Counted from the first letter of the stretch, positions 34,414-45,955 are shown. The stretch is DNA of 64,000 nucleotides from Taudactylus pleione (GCA_031769625.1 JAUIMM010000016.1:13943001-14007000), one strand, 5' to 3'. Notes: generated from the sequence alone by a model not told the origin. Made by a program: numbers and translations.

Positions 34414-34477
<64 letters not shown>
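34414..34477. repeat. (TA)n microsatellite
   Basis: A TA run of about 64 bp broken once by TGTA, between the TTAGGG-rich element and the pogo-like element. Confidence 0.97.
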
Positions 34478-34479
<2 letters not shown>

Positions 34480-34856
34480 TCTCTCAACCTAGGATAATGA
34501 AAGTGGGAAAGAAAAGAGAAGTCTATTGCACCGGAGATTGGAAATATTTATTATCACATTTATCTTAATACTAATATACCAATTCACTCTATTACTATTA
34601 AATTCACAAGCACATTATTAATTAAAGTTTTACACTAATATCACTATAATGATAGAAACACATTCACAAATAATTTTTGCTCTATTTAATTACTAATAAA
34701 ATAGAGTGGGAACTATATACATGTAAACTACATAATACTAATGGATATAATTTTTAAACAATATACAATAAACAATATTCATACTATATACACTATTTTC
34801 ATATATCATCAGAAACGTAGGTATAATAAAAACAAGAAACAATTAAAGATTAAGTA

Positions 34857-35281
34857 CAGGTTGAGTCTCCCATATCCAAAATGCTTGGGACCAGGGGTAT
34901 TTTGGATATCGGAATATTCCGTATTTTGGAATATTTGCATAATACAATGAAATGTCTTGGGAATGGGACCCAAATATACACACAGAATGCATTTATCTGT
35001 TATATACACCTTATACACACAGCCTGCAGGTCATTTTATACAAAAAAAATGTATAATTTTGTGCATCAAAAAAAGTTTGTGTACATACATGAAATTCATT
35101 TATGTTTCATATACACCTTATACACATAGCTTGAAGGTTATTTTATACAATATTTTTAATAATTTGTGCCTTAGACAAAGTTTATGTACATTAAACCATC
35201 AAAAATCAAAGGTTTCATATTCTCAGTCATGCTAAAAATATTCCGTATTTCGGAATATTTGGATATGGGAGACTCAACCTG
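34857..35281 (+). mobile_element. pogo/Tigger-like nonautonomous element
   Basis: 425 bp with inverted ends CAGGTTGAGTCTCCCATATC and its complement, flanked by TA (34855-34856 and 35282-35283). After the left end comes CAAAATGCTTGGGACCAG, then TATTTTGGATATCGG and ATATTTGCATAATAC. This order and wording closely resemble the MER2/Tigger-type pogo elements of mammals as I know them. The middle contains two similar halves around CTTATACACACAGCCTGCAG and CTTATACACATAGCTTGAAG. Noncoding. Confidence 0.88.
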
Positions 35282-35283
35282 TA

Positions 35284-35866
35284 ATATATATTTTTTTGAA
35301 TACCCTTTTAGCAGGTAATAATTACACAAAATTACATATTAGAGAGGAATAATTATTTTATGTATGCAATAAATTATAATCATACCTTTTTCTAATGCCC
35401 ATTACACTCATTAAAGTAATATTTTATATATGTGGCTTATCCAGAAACAACGATATCATGAAAATTAAATAAATGGTTATTATCTATAATTGTTTTGAAT
35501 AAAAACTAATACTGGGCATCAGCGTTTCTGCTGCAGTGCTCACGCAAGGGACCGGAGGGCGTCTGGTGTCGAAGCGTGCACCAGCATGCCCAAAAAGGGT
35601 GTGTGATCACTTGAAAAGGGGTATGTCCTTAAGATACACTCCCTTTTCGGCACTGCAGGAGGCATGCCCAGCACTCACGGAGATGCTGGGCAGCCCCAAA
35701 GCTTTCCCTGCAGTTTGAAAGAGATGCCGTGAGCATGCGGATGGCAGGAACACTATGCTGTATGCCCAGGTCCCTGTGAAAACAATTGTATGTTTGTAAT
35801 GCCTGTCAAACCTCACTATTCAGTCCACTACCACACTACCGCTATGTGTAGTGTGGGGGTGAATGC
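35284..35866. other. Intergenic DNA without recognised feature
   Basis: Nothing recognised apart from ordinary AT-rich sequence and a more GC-rich patch at 35520-35780 without family features. Confidence 0.45.
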
Positions 35867-35867
35867 A

Positions 35868-36064
35868 GACCCCCCAACATGACTCCTTCCATCAGGTACA
35901 AAATGCTGTGCTTCTGGACTTCTTTTAATTTAGGTTGCTGTCATCTGTGCTGAAAAACACCCTTCTAATCAATTAACTAGTTCAACACAGGTGAACCATA
36001 AATTAAGATTGAAGTCCAGGAACAGAGCATTTTGTATCTGATGGAAGGGTCATGTTAGAGGGTC
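35868..36064. mobile_element. Short TIR element (fold-back, about 197 bp)
   Basis: The left half (ACATGACTCCTTCCATCAG, ACAAAATGCTGTG, CTGGACTTC) and right half (complements of ACATGACCCTTCCATCAG, ACAAAATGCTCTG, CTGGACTTC) pair over more than 60 bp. The loop is about 50 bp around CACAGGTGAACC. Outer ends are GACCCCCC and GAGGGTC. No clear duplication was seen. Confidence 0.8.
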
Positions 36065-36639
36065 TGTGATTGCAGTAGATGAAATAAACTGCAGCACTTA
36101 CAAGCTCCAATGTGTTATGACCTTTGTAGTTAAATAACAATATCACGATTTACATTAGACACTAATAATGGCGTTTGACTGCTAATTGAATGTCAGTTTG
36201 AAGAATTTAAAAGCAGCCTTCTGGCTCTAGTGGAACCGTGCTATTAGAAGTATAAGATAAATCATGCTGTAATTAATGGATACATAAGTTGCTATAGCAA
36301 TTAACTGAAACATTTAATTTAACTTTTCTTACAGTAACTTTGGTAGCTAACTGCAGTTTTAGTTGGTGCTGGGAGAACAAACACATATGAATTTTAACCA
36401 CTCTATTGAGAAACTATGAGTATATGAATACTATAAGAGTGTTGGCCAGTAGTGTAACTTCAACCCAGTCACCTGGAGGCAAGATAGATTGCGGCATCCC
36501 TCCCATGCCAACTCTTCAACTTCGTAAAATGAACAAAATGCCCATTACATTCCTATGTGTTGTACCATGCAACTCAGTACTCCCTGTCCAGTTACTGCCC
36601 ATTTCCCGCTAACATGTTACCACTCCCATTCGCCAATGG

Positions 36640-37615
36640 ACACAGAGAGCATTTTTAGAACTGCCATACAATACTGAGAGCATTTTAGTGACTGCCATAC
36701 ACTACTAATAGCATTTTAACAAGGCAGTAACTAGGGTGGTGAGACATGTGCCACGGCACAGGGCACCACAGGGCAGGGGGGTGCTGTTCAGGCCTGTCAA
36801 TTTTCTGTTTATAATCATTCTCACTTGAAGTTCCTCTTATTTTATCCCCGGCATCTCCTGGCTGCCCCTATCTCCTCCTTGGCTGACTCCCACTCCATCT
36901 GGCCACCTCCCCAAGCAGCTTCAGTCACATCTTTTATTTACACACACATTTCAAAATACTGTCATACCCAGGACTCAAACCCATCACCGCTCGCAGTCAG
37001 ACATCTTACATATGGAGCTATCTGCCCCACAATTTCTGATGGCAGCCCATGTGGCTGCCGTCAGAAATTGTGGAAACTTTGGGTTTGCGTCTTATGTCCC
37101 TATTTGAAAAATGGAGGAGGGGGGGGCAATAATGCTCTTTCTGGCCCAGGGCACCAAAAAGTCTAGTTACGGCTCTGCATTTTAGTGACTGCCATACACT
37201 ACTAAGAGCATTTTAGTGACAACCATACAACACTGAGAACATTTTTATAACCACCATACAATACTAAGAGCATTCTAGTGTCCACCATACAATACTAAGA
37301 GCATTTTAGTGGCTGCCATACACTACTAAAAGCATTTTTATGACCGCCAGACAATACGGAGAGCATTTTAGTGATCACCATACAGTACTAAGAGCATTTT
37401 TGTGCCCGCATGGCAATACGGAGAGCATTTTAGTGACTGCCATACACTACTAAGAGCATTTTTGTAATCGTCCAGGCAATATAGAGAGCATTTTAGTGAC
37501 TGTCACACACTACTAAGGCCATTTTTGTCACTACCCAGGAAATACAGAGAGAATTTTTGTGATCGCAGATAATACTGTACAGACAGCATTTTCATGACCA
37601 CCATATAATATTATC
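36640..37615 (+). repeat. Minisatellite, about 33-36-bp unit, interrupted
   Basis: Units of the type GAGCATTTTAGTGACTGCC followed by ATACACTACTAA repeat from 36640 to 36719 and again from 37178 to about 37615 with growing divergence. A hAT-like element (36720-37177) splits the array. Confidence 0.9.
36720..37177 (+). mobile_element. hAT-like miniature element nested in a minisatellite
   Basis: 458 bp with imperfect inverted ends CAAGGCAGTAACTAGGG and CTAGTTACGGCTCTG, flanked by CATTTTAA (36712-36719) and CATTTTAG (37178-37185), 8 bp with one mismatch. The flanks are minisatellite sequence, so the insertion is younger than the array. Confidence 0.83.
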
Positions 37616-39298
37616 TATTTTTTCAGCACAACCCCATATAATTAGCAACTTAATAATCAGTAACTCCATCATACCCACCAATAATTAACACCCACATCAG
37701 AGACAACTTAAAATCAAATAAAAATATTAAACTAACCATACAGCATTAACACCTTCACCCTATAATAAACTCCCACAAAACTTACCCCCTGCCCCTTATA
37801 ATTATTAATTTTGGTGAACTAGACTCATGACTCCCCCATCCCCCCAGCTCCACTTACACTTACCTGTTGCTGATCTTCACTGTAATGTTTCCACTGCGAC
37901 CCTGTGTGTTCAGATCTTGTTTGGAAGAGGAACCACTGGGGAGGAGTTGGGGAAGCCCCTGCCCAATGTAGTGACTGACAACCCCCTTAAATGTATTGGA
38001 GGTGCGAACCGCCAGCACCCATTGCATTCTCCATTACAATAACCCTAGCAGGGGGCAGGTGGAACAGTCTAAGAAAGGGGTGGAGGGGGGTTATGAGAAG
38101 TAATCAGCGGAGGGCAGGTCAATACAGTGCTTATCTGCCCAGCCAATACAGCAGCTGATTACCGCATGCAACCATGAAGAAAGGAGAGAAGAGAGTATGG
38201 TTCAGGTGCACGGGTAGCACAGACTGCATCACACAGCATCTGATATGTCAGTCATGTGACTGTCAGTACTGTGGCCAGAGCTGGCCACCCTGCCCAGACC
38301 AGAGAGGTGTAGAGCCTGGAAGTAAGCGGGGATAGCGCCATAGTGGCAACTGTGGCTTTGGGCACTTACAGTATTGCAGGGGGACAATGGAAGCTGGAAA
38401 CAATGGAGGCAACCCCTGGTGTTGGCTTTATACCAATGGATTAGAAAATACATGGAAAGATGAGAATTATTAACACACATATAAGCTAAATTTATTTATG
38501 TCATTTGCTATATTTATTCTATGGAGTGCTCTAATTGTGGACTAGGGGATTAGTGTGAACACATTAAAGGATATTTCCAGTTTTCAGATATTTCACGATA
38601 TCCCAGTAAGCACAGCCATGGTTAACAGACATATCTATACTACAATACATAAGGAGTTTTGAGACTACTTAATAAACATAAATGTCTGTCATTTAGTTAT
38701 AACAAAATTAATAGCCTGGACCATGCGGACACCATAGAGATGTATGTATTTACACATACATCTCTTCCCTGGTAAATGACAGAGACTGGGTGGTTTCCCT
38801 CATTTGCCGGGCTGCCAGCAAATCATAGCCTGCTCTAGAGTAAGCGTCAATCAACAGCCACGCGGTTCACAGCCAATCAGCGGCCGCTCTAGAGTAAGAG
38901 GAGATAGGTGAGTATTGGAGCTTTTTTAAAGGTGGGGAGAAACCCAGCGAAACGCGTCAGTTGTTGTGCACCACAATTTGTTTGGACTTTTTTTATGTAT
39001 TGGACTGTGCAGCAAATCTTATCAATAGCTGAACCAAATCTCCAGAAAATGCAAACTTTGGAAAGCAAATGCTGATTTAAATCCCATGGTCAACTGTGGG
39101 AAATTCCTTGTGCGCAATTATAGCAGCCTAAGGGTGGATACTTATGTAAAGTTCAAAGGAAAGGGGTTAGGGGAAAGATTTATGCACAGCATCTATTTAG
39201 TGTAATAGTGGTGTACCAAAACAAATAAATTTTACTGGAGTAATATCCTTATCAATAATACAGAGTTTGTGGTGCTCTCAGGAATTGATATATTACTA
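37616..39298. other. Intergenic DNA, partly Penelope-like 5' sequence
   Basis: No gene recognised. At about 38931-38963 the text GGTGGGGAGAAACCC, AGCGAAACGCGTCAG resembles the GAAACGCGT motif found at ends of Penelope-like elements. Sequence from about 38700 up to the inverted-repeat arm at 39299 may therefore be the 5' part of such an element. Evidence is motif-level only. Confidence 0.4.
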
Positions 39299-40727
39299 TA
39301 TTATGTTTGGTTTTGCACAGGCAAAAAGAAAAAAAATCCCATTGTTGGGCACCCTTTATATAGTTGAGCATATAATATGGTTACAATTGATAAAATATAA
39401 CTTTTATTCAATACATACAGTAACTTATAAAGTCAATAAATCACGGTTGATACCATAGACAAACAATAATATTCAAAAAATATATGGGTGAAAATATTTA
39501 GAAAAAGGAAGTAATTATACACTTCCTAAAATACATATTTATTCCGTTAATCAAGATATGGCAGTGTTAAGTCCTACACTGTCATTAAAATTTCTTACAA
39601 CTAAATTGCACATGCCCTTATGTAACAATAGAGGGAGATAAGAGTTATTATAGTAAGATGCACATATCACATCGGCCTATGAGTGTTTCATCCAATGGCA
39701 TTGAGGATCATCTAAAGGTAGCAATAGGTTTGCAAAACAGTTCAAAGCAAGTATGTCTAATTGCATATGCCAGTGGTTTCCAAACTTTCTTGAATCATGG
39801 CACCCAAGAGTATCAACATTTTTTTCACGGCAAACCTAAGCCAAAGGTTTGTTATTGAGAAATATAGAAAAAAATTATTAATTAAACTGTGCCTACCTGT
39901 CATCTTTAGGTTCAGTTATGTGGTGGTGGACAGGGTTGCGCTTCTGTTTGTCCACATATTATATGTTTTCGCCTCTTACTTTGACCATAAATAGTTTGAT
40001 TTGGTGCTAGACCACCAACCTGAGGCACCCCTGAGAGTATCCCAAGGCACCCCAGGGTGCCACGGCACACAGTTTGGGAACCGCTGACATATGCAATTAT
40101 TCTACCAGCAAAGGAAAAAGCATCAAATGTAATTATGTGCACCTTAATTATTGCAATAGGTAATCATGATAGGCTTAATCATAATATTAATTTCCTATTT
40201 AATGATATTGCACAAGTCCCTTTAAAGCAGCAACAAATTGGTATATAAAGACTAAAATACAAGGATGTTAGAAGACATAGATAAATGTCATCAATTGTAA
40301 GGTAGCAATAGATTTGCAAAACAATTCAAGTCAAGTATGTCTATTGCACATGCCCTTATTCTAGCAGCAAAGGAAAAAAAACATCAAATATAATTAAGTG
40401 CACCCTAATTAGTTGCAATAGGTAATGATGATAGGCTTAAATCATAAGACTAGTTGTCTATTTAATGATATTGCACAAGTCCCTTAAAAACAGTAACAAA
40501 ATGGCATATAAAGGCTAAAATACAAAGATAAAGATAAATAAAGCATAGATAAATGTCGTCAATTGTATCTGCCCCTCATCCATATAGGTTGTGATCCAAC
40601 AGTATTAATTAGCTTCTAAATGAAGATCATTATCTCCATTAGTCGTATTGCACAAGTCCCCTATAATATGTCAATCATGTGTCAGTTATTGACTGATTAT
40701 TTTCACATAAATCACTTTTATATTAGT
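39299..40727 (+). repeat. Large inverted repeat, left arm
   Basis: This 1.43-kb arm is the inverted counterpart of 47432-49062. It starts TTATGTTTGGTTTTGCACAG and ends at ATCACTTTTATATTA. It includes a direct duplication of about 262 bp (blocks starting with GGTAGCAATAG at about 39716 and 40302, once the hAT insertion is removed). Only this arm contains the hAT miniature element 39771-40086. Confidence 0.9.
39771..40086 (+). mobile_element. hAT-like miniature element, CAGTGGTTCCCAAAC family, copy 3
   Basis: 316 bp, ends CAGTGGTTTCCAAAC and GTTTGGGAACCGCTG, flanked by GCATATGC (39763-39770) and ACATATGC (40087-40094). The opposite arm of the large inverted repeat has the uninterrupted site at about 48605, which confirms the element borders. 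Confidence 0.93.
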
Positions 40728-40728
40728 G

Positions 40729-41000
40729 TCACAAGCCGCCGCACTGCGAATGCAGGACAAGACGAACACTGGGCGAGTGTTCGCTGAAACTCCTTCTACC
40801 TCCTGTCATTCATTCTGGGATCGTTCTGGATTGGCTCCTGCATCTATTTCCTTCTGGCGCGAACGCTGCTCCGATGCGGTGATAGAATTTCACGTGTCCG
40901 GTTCTGGCTAAGTCTCCTGTTTTCCAGTCGAGTACCCAGTTACCCTGTCAGCTTTGTTTTTTTCCCGCCATTTGTACCATCTAGGTGGCACGGTCCGCAT
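40729..41000 (+). other. Possible LTR-like start (TGTCACAAG), unproven
   Basis: Homology of the inverted-repeat arm stops at 40727 and new sequence begins TGTCACAAGCCGCCG. A TG start is suggestive of an LTR, but no matching CA end or duplication was found. It leads directly into the tandem repeats from 41000. Confidence 0.3.
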
Positions 41001-41039
41001 AACATCTACCTGCCGTCTGTGTCATCTTGGCGGCACAGT

Positions 41040-41780
41040 TCGCATACCTGCTTCCTGCCATTTGTGTCATCCAGGCGGCACAGGGTGCACTCAGTGTCCA
41101 GAGTGCGCAACCCAGCGTCCAGCAGCTGGTGTCAACCTGACGGCACTGGTCGCACTTCAGCGTCCAGCCGTTTCTGCCAACCCGGCGGCACAGGCCGCAC
41201 TCCAGTATTCAGCCGCTTGTGCCAACCTTGTGGCAAAGGCCGCACTCCAGTGTTCAGCTGCTTGTGTCAACCCGGCGGCACAGGCAGCAAACCAGTGTCT
41301 AAAATACACAATCCAGCGTACTACCGCTTGTGTCAACCCTGCAGCACAGGCCGCAATCCAGCGCCCTAAGTACGCAATCCAGCGTACCGTCACTTGTGTC
41401 AACCCGGCGGCACAAGTCTTTCATCAGCAACAACCAGCCAATACTTACCAGCCCTCAAGGCTGCCACACGGGCCCACAGGCCACAACCAGCCAAGGTTTA
41501 CCAGCCCTCAAGGCTGCTACATGGTCCAAAGGCTGCATCTTGTCCTACGGCCCACAGGCCACAACCAGCCAAAGCTAACCAGCCCTCAAGGCTCCTACAC
41601 GGCCCAGAAGGCCACATCTTCTTCTATGGCCCACAGGCCACAACCAGCCAAGGCTTACCAGCCCTCAAGGCTGCTACACGCCCCAAAGGCCACATCTTGT
41701 TCTACAGCCCACAACCAGCCAACCTCTTCCAGCTCTCAAAGCTGCTCCACAGCCGCAACAAGCCAATCATTACCAGCCCT
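41040..41780 (+). repeat. Two adjoining tandem repeats (45 bp and about 79 bp)
   Basis: Between 41150 and 41400 units of 45 bp repeat (GTGTCAACCCGGCGGCACAG, CAGCCGCTTGTGCCAACC). From 41448 units marked by CCAGCCCTCAAGGCTGCTAC recur at 41501, 41579 and 41658. Because 45 is a multiple of three, a 337-codon ORF (40954-41967) stays open and yields 15-residue repeats such as CVNPAAQAA. Its composition and lack of family features argue against a gene. Confidence 0.85.
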
Positions 41781-42509
41781 CAAATATAAGGTAGTAAGAA
41801 TAGATGGTTTGTGCACACTAAGTAACCCGCTAAATGTACCAAGTGCTGCTAGCTTTATGAGGTGTTCCAAACCTCTCCAAATATATTGTGAAGAAAATTT
41901 TAAGCTAAGCGCTCTATGGTACTGCAATAAGTATTCTGTTCACGTCCTAAAGTATGTCATGGTCTAACTATAGAGCGTCCTAATGATTGTGTATAGTTCC
42001 TAGTAGGTTTATGTCAGGTAGGCAATATCTGTAGGCTGGATATTCCTTAATAATGCAAAAAGACCTTGCACTTCAGTCCTATATCAGCTCAGCAATATCT
42101 TTCGGCAGTGTGTTCTGATGGTGAAATATGCAACAACTCTGTGTTCTTACACCAGGTGGACAATAACTTTGGGCAGTGTGTTCAATAGGTTTTGAAATAA
42201 ACGCATAGGCAACTGTGATCCAACTGTATGCAGGAAGTCTCTGAGTGTTTCTTCCCTCCTTTCTTTATAACATCATGGATACCTCAAAGTGAAATGAGTG
42301 CAGTATCAGGGTACTTGGACACTATATATGCAGATTGTTAGTAGATTGGAAAGTACTCACCAAATAGTGGCTTCTGCTGGTCCCCCTACTTGCTGACTTG
42401 TAACTTCATGCATATGAGGCTAAATTATGTGACTATGGAGCTGATGTTTATCTGAATAAAAACCTTTTATTGTAGACTTGTACTAAAAAAGCAGCTGTTA
42501 GAGCTGGAA

Positions 42510-42702
42510 GTCCACTGGGGCTTGTGGCCATGGGACCCTACCACAAGGGTCTTGTCGCAAGCCCGATGGTTGCGATGGTCTTGACCATCGCGGTCACCCA
42601 CAGCTTATGCGAGTGGCCAGGAGACAGTCTTTAAAAAAAAAAAAGGGACGCCCTGATTCAGAGCGAGCGCTCTCAAAGAGTGTCCGTCTCTGAATCATGC
42701 CC
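42510..42702 (+). mobile_element. Hairpin-chain miniature element, copy 4 (5'-truncated)
   Basis: It contains CTTGTGG...CCACAAG, GATGGTTGCGATGGTC with its complement, ACCCACAGCTTATGCGAG and the terminal hairpin ending CTCTGAATCATGCCC. It corresponds to the right third of the complete copy, and the left arm of the ACCCACAG hairpin is deleted. Confidence 0.8.
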
Positions 42703-42978
42703 TCATTTCTCAATATAACGGTGTTCCAGTTATTTGTAGAAATAAGGATTCATTGTCCAGAAAATATCTTTATGATCAGAAAATATCTTTATGATTGAGG
42801 ATGAGGAGAAGGTTTTAAATAGCTTATTTGAAATTAAAGTTGGCTTAGCGGATGGTTTGATCAGTTGACCGGCATTCACCTTGATTCAAGGTTGTTGGGT
42901 ATTGTACTCCTTAATGTGTTTTTTTATTATTATTTGGACCCATAGTAGAGAGAGATAGGTGCTGTTTATAGTGATATA

Positions 42979-43088
42979 GCTACATAACCAGAGATTCATG
43001 AGTGGTCTCCCTCCTCATTACTGATCTGGCCCAACCCTGCTTAGCTTCCAAGCTCAGAAGTAGTTGGGCATATCCAGGGTGGTGTGTA
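42979..43088 (-). repeat. 5S-rRNA-like sequence in the left inverted end of PLE 1
   Basis: The minus strand reads CACACCACCCTGGATATGCC, AAGCTAAGCAGGGTTGGGCC and GGGAGACCACTCATGAATC, the mirror copy of 45369-45477. See that entry for the comparison with 5S rRNA. Confidence 0.82.
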
Positions 43089-44184
43089 TGTAAAGATCAC
43101 ATACAGCCTTGATCTCTCTCTCGGGGTTCAGTCTCTCAGGAATTCAGAGAATTCAAAATTAATATTTAAACCTTTCGGTGCAAGTGTTTTCAGCTTACAG
43201 ATCCATATAGTTTCTTCCTGGGACATAGATCTTAGATTGTTTGCACCTCTCCATGCTGTTTTTACTTTCCTTATTGCTTTGAAGGTTAGAAGGTTTCGAT
43301 CTCCATTATGTTTGTTATTTGTTATTGAAGTGATTGAACACACTGTGTGACTCCAATCTGTGTTTGATATTCCTAAAATGATCATGAGGATGGACCATAC
43401 CATCAAGGAAGAACAAATAGCCTTTGTAATAAAAAGTATTGAGTTTATTCTAACTCACAACAACTTTTGGTATGGCAACTCCCACTATAGACAGGTTCGC
43501 GGGACTGCAATGGGGACTAAATTCACCCCCAGTTACACGTACCTGTTTATGGCAGAGTGGGAGGACAATACCATATGGACCAACAATCAATACAGAGACT
43601 ACATATCTGTTTGGAGACTCTATATAGATGACATCATCATAATATGGACAGGTGGAATTGAAACATTCAACCAATTTGTGGAAGACATTAACCAGAATGA
43701 CAAACATCTAGAATTCACTGCAATGTGCAGCATGCTTTCCATTGACTTCCTAGATTTAACAATACATATTGAAGATGGTAACATCCAAACAAAAACCTAC
43801 ACCAAATCTGTAGACTGTCACCAATTTATACCCCCAACAAGTAACCATCACCGAAACTGGCTCAACAGCATTCCGTGGGGACAGTTTAAAAGAATAAGAC
43901 AAAATTGTTCCAGCCTCACCGTTTTGAGGAACAATAATCACATCTGAAGTCCAAATTCAAAATTACAATCAAGAAGTCATAAATAGAGCAATATCAACAG
44001 CAAGAACCACTAACAAAAAGAAAGAAGAGTAAGCCTCCTCACATATAAAAAGAAGGCAGAAGAAGATGCATGCCCCAGATTCATTAGAAAATACAACGAT
44101 CAACATAAACATGTAGAAAAAATCATCTGTAAACATTGGCATCTACTAATGAGAGATGACTCCCTACAAGACATAGCTCATTCA

Positions 44185-44748
44185 GACCTGATCGCAAGAT
44201 GCGGCCGCGAGCTGGCAAAAAGGGGCCGGATATTTAAATTAAGTGCTCACACTGCGTGGCATAAGGACACCCTCTGTCTTAGCGAGCTACAGGACTTAGC
44301 ACTCGCTAAGGTATAAAAACGCCCCCTTTTCACTCGCAACACATGTCATCTCCGGGAATTGTAGGATTAATTGGTAACATTGAGAGCTATCGGAGCTGCT
44401 CGCAGCACTTGAGGTAGCCTTACGATCAGTGCTGGCTGAAATACATGCAGGTGACGTGTACAATGACGCTACTTTGCTAATTATGCATGCCCTTTAAACT
44501 GCGTTTTGGCGGCCTGACATGCCTGCGTCCGCAACACCACTCCCCTGTTTACAAGCACCTTCCCCTGTTACCACCCACAAATGGCACTATCTGTCACTCA
44601 AAGTAGCGACCTGATAGTGGCGTACGAGCAACCAGAATCAGATTGCAAAGACTGGCTAGTGCACGCGCATTGCTAATTACATGCATGTGCAGACGGGCGA
44701 AAATCGCTCAGAACGAACGCAACTTAGTGACCGGGTCTGCATCAGGTC
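44185..44748 (+). mobile_element. Miniature TIR element inserted in PLE 1
   Basis: About 560 bp with short inverted ends GACCTGATCGC and GCATCAGGTC. It splits the PLE reading region between the RT and the zinc-binding linker. Sequence such as ACTCGCAAC and GACCGGGTCTGCATCAGG resembles the GGGCCTGATTC-ended families, notably 57977-58574 (shared ACCACCCACA and CACCTTCCC parts). Confidence 0.65.
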
Positions 44749-45087
44749 CATAATTCCAAAGAAACTGAAATTTACATATAAAAAAGTACAAAGTATTAAG
44801 CAGAAATGAGTAAAGAACCATATCCCTCCAGAAAGTAAGAACGATCTAAAAGAGGGAACCTGGTTAGGAGAGAGAAACCAAGAATTCTACCACTGTAACA
44901 GGTGTGTAGCATGCAGAACAATTAAACACAAAAATACTGCTCCAACAACAGAGATAGTATCAAGCTCAACTGGAACTACATTTAAACTCATAGACACCAT
45001 GACCTGCGATACCAAAGGGGTTAACTATGTAATAACATGTTTTTACAGAACAGCAAGAAAATTAAGTCTATGCATAGGAGAACATAT

Positions 45088-45577
45088 TAGGAATATCAAA
45101 CACAGATTGAAGTCACACAGTGTGTCCGATCACTTCAATAACAAACATAATGGAGATCCAAACCTTCTAACCTTCACAGCAATAAAGAAAGTAAAAACAG
45201 CATGGAGAGGTGCAAACTATCTAAGATCCATGTCCCAGGAAGAAACCAGATGGATCCATAAGTTTAAAACCCTTGCACAGAAAGGTTTAAATATCGATTT
45301 CGAATTCTCTGAATTCCTGAGAGACTGAACCCAGAGAGAGAGATCAAGGCTGTATGTGATCTTTACATACACACCACCCTGGATATGCCCAACTACTTCC
45401 GAACTTGGAAGCTAAGCAGGGTTGGGCCAGATCAGTAATGAGGAGGGAGACCACTCATGAATCTCTGGTTATGTAGCTATATCACTATAAACAGCACCTA
45501 TCTCTCTCTACTATGGGTCCAAATAATAATAAAAAAACACATTAAAGAGTACAATACCCAACAACCTTGAATTGATT
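45088..45577 (+). repeat. PLE 1 right inverted end
   Basis: 490 bp matching 42884-43375 in reverse complement over essentially its full length. It covers the last part of the GIY-YIG frame, the 3' untranslated stretch with the 5S-like sequence, and the end ACACATTAAAGAGTACAATA...CAACCTTGAAT. Differences are scattered substitutions plus one small insertion or deletion in the left copy. Confidence 0.92.
45369..45477 (+). repeat. 5S-rRNA-like sequence in the right end of PLE 1
   Basis: About 109 nt aligns with vertebrate 5S rRNA from around nucleotide 10 to 118: CACACCACCCTG is identical, GGAAGCTAAGCAGGGTTGGG corresponds to the A-box region, and GGAGACC to the C-box region. It ends in TGGTTATGTAGC, like TGGTGTCGTAGGC. 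The middle is diverged (CAACTACTTCCGAAC). It is not a functional 5S gene, since the terminal stem is incomplete and no T-run terminator follows. It derives from 5S sequence fused to the retroelement. Confidence 0.85.
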
Positions 45578-45955
45578 ATGATTAATATGATTAATAAATT
45601 ATTGTATCATACAGTTTTAATACAGGGAAAAAACATATAACATATAAAATATACCAATAGTACCAAAAGAATCAGATTTCTCATACCATTAATAGCCTGT
45701 GGTGTGCCCAACAGATGGTTGAAATCACCTCACATCCGGATTGCAGGCGAGTTGGCTACATACCACAAGACTTGTCTGGTCAAAATGTTTAAATTTTTTG
45801 TATTGTTTATCAGTGTTCAAGTTCTCTGGTGTTAAGACTTCTATCCTATTTTATTTGAATGCAACTAAATGATAACAACTTGTTGGTTTGTATAGATGTA
45901 GAGTCACATTATTAACATCAAGAATATCAAAGATAAATTTGGAGATGAAGTTCAA

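Larger units (their letters stand above)
42884..45577 (+). pseudogene. Penelope-like retroelement with inverted ends (PLE 1)
   Basis: A reverse transcriptase frame (43380-43944) encodes HYRQVRGTAMGTKFTPSY and the catalytic LYIDDIIIIW. After frameshifts and an insertion (44185-44748) the linker FYHCNRCVACR follows near 44890. Then comes a GIY-YIG-type domain at 44999-45328 (VNYVITCFYRTARKL, GEHIRNIKHRLKSH, HFNNKHNGD). RT plus GIY-YIG defines Penelope-like elements. The 3' end (45088-45577) is present again in inverted orientation at 42884-43375, encoding the same C-terminus (FEFSEFLRD) on the minus strand. Inverted partial copies at the 5' side are known for PLEs. The RT N-terminus is missing. 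Dead copy. Confidence 0.9.

Noticed and set aside
40954..41967. 337-codon ORF, the longest in the window
   Set aside because: It is built from 45-bp and about 79-bp tandem repeats, has overlapping ORFs in other frames, and shows no domain or splice context.
45369..45477. Functional 5S rRNA gene
   Set aside because: The match lacks the first bases of the 5' stem, is diverged in the middle and is not followed by a T-run; it is duplicated in inverted form within a retroelement.
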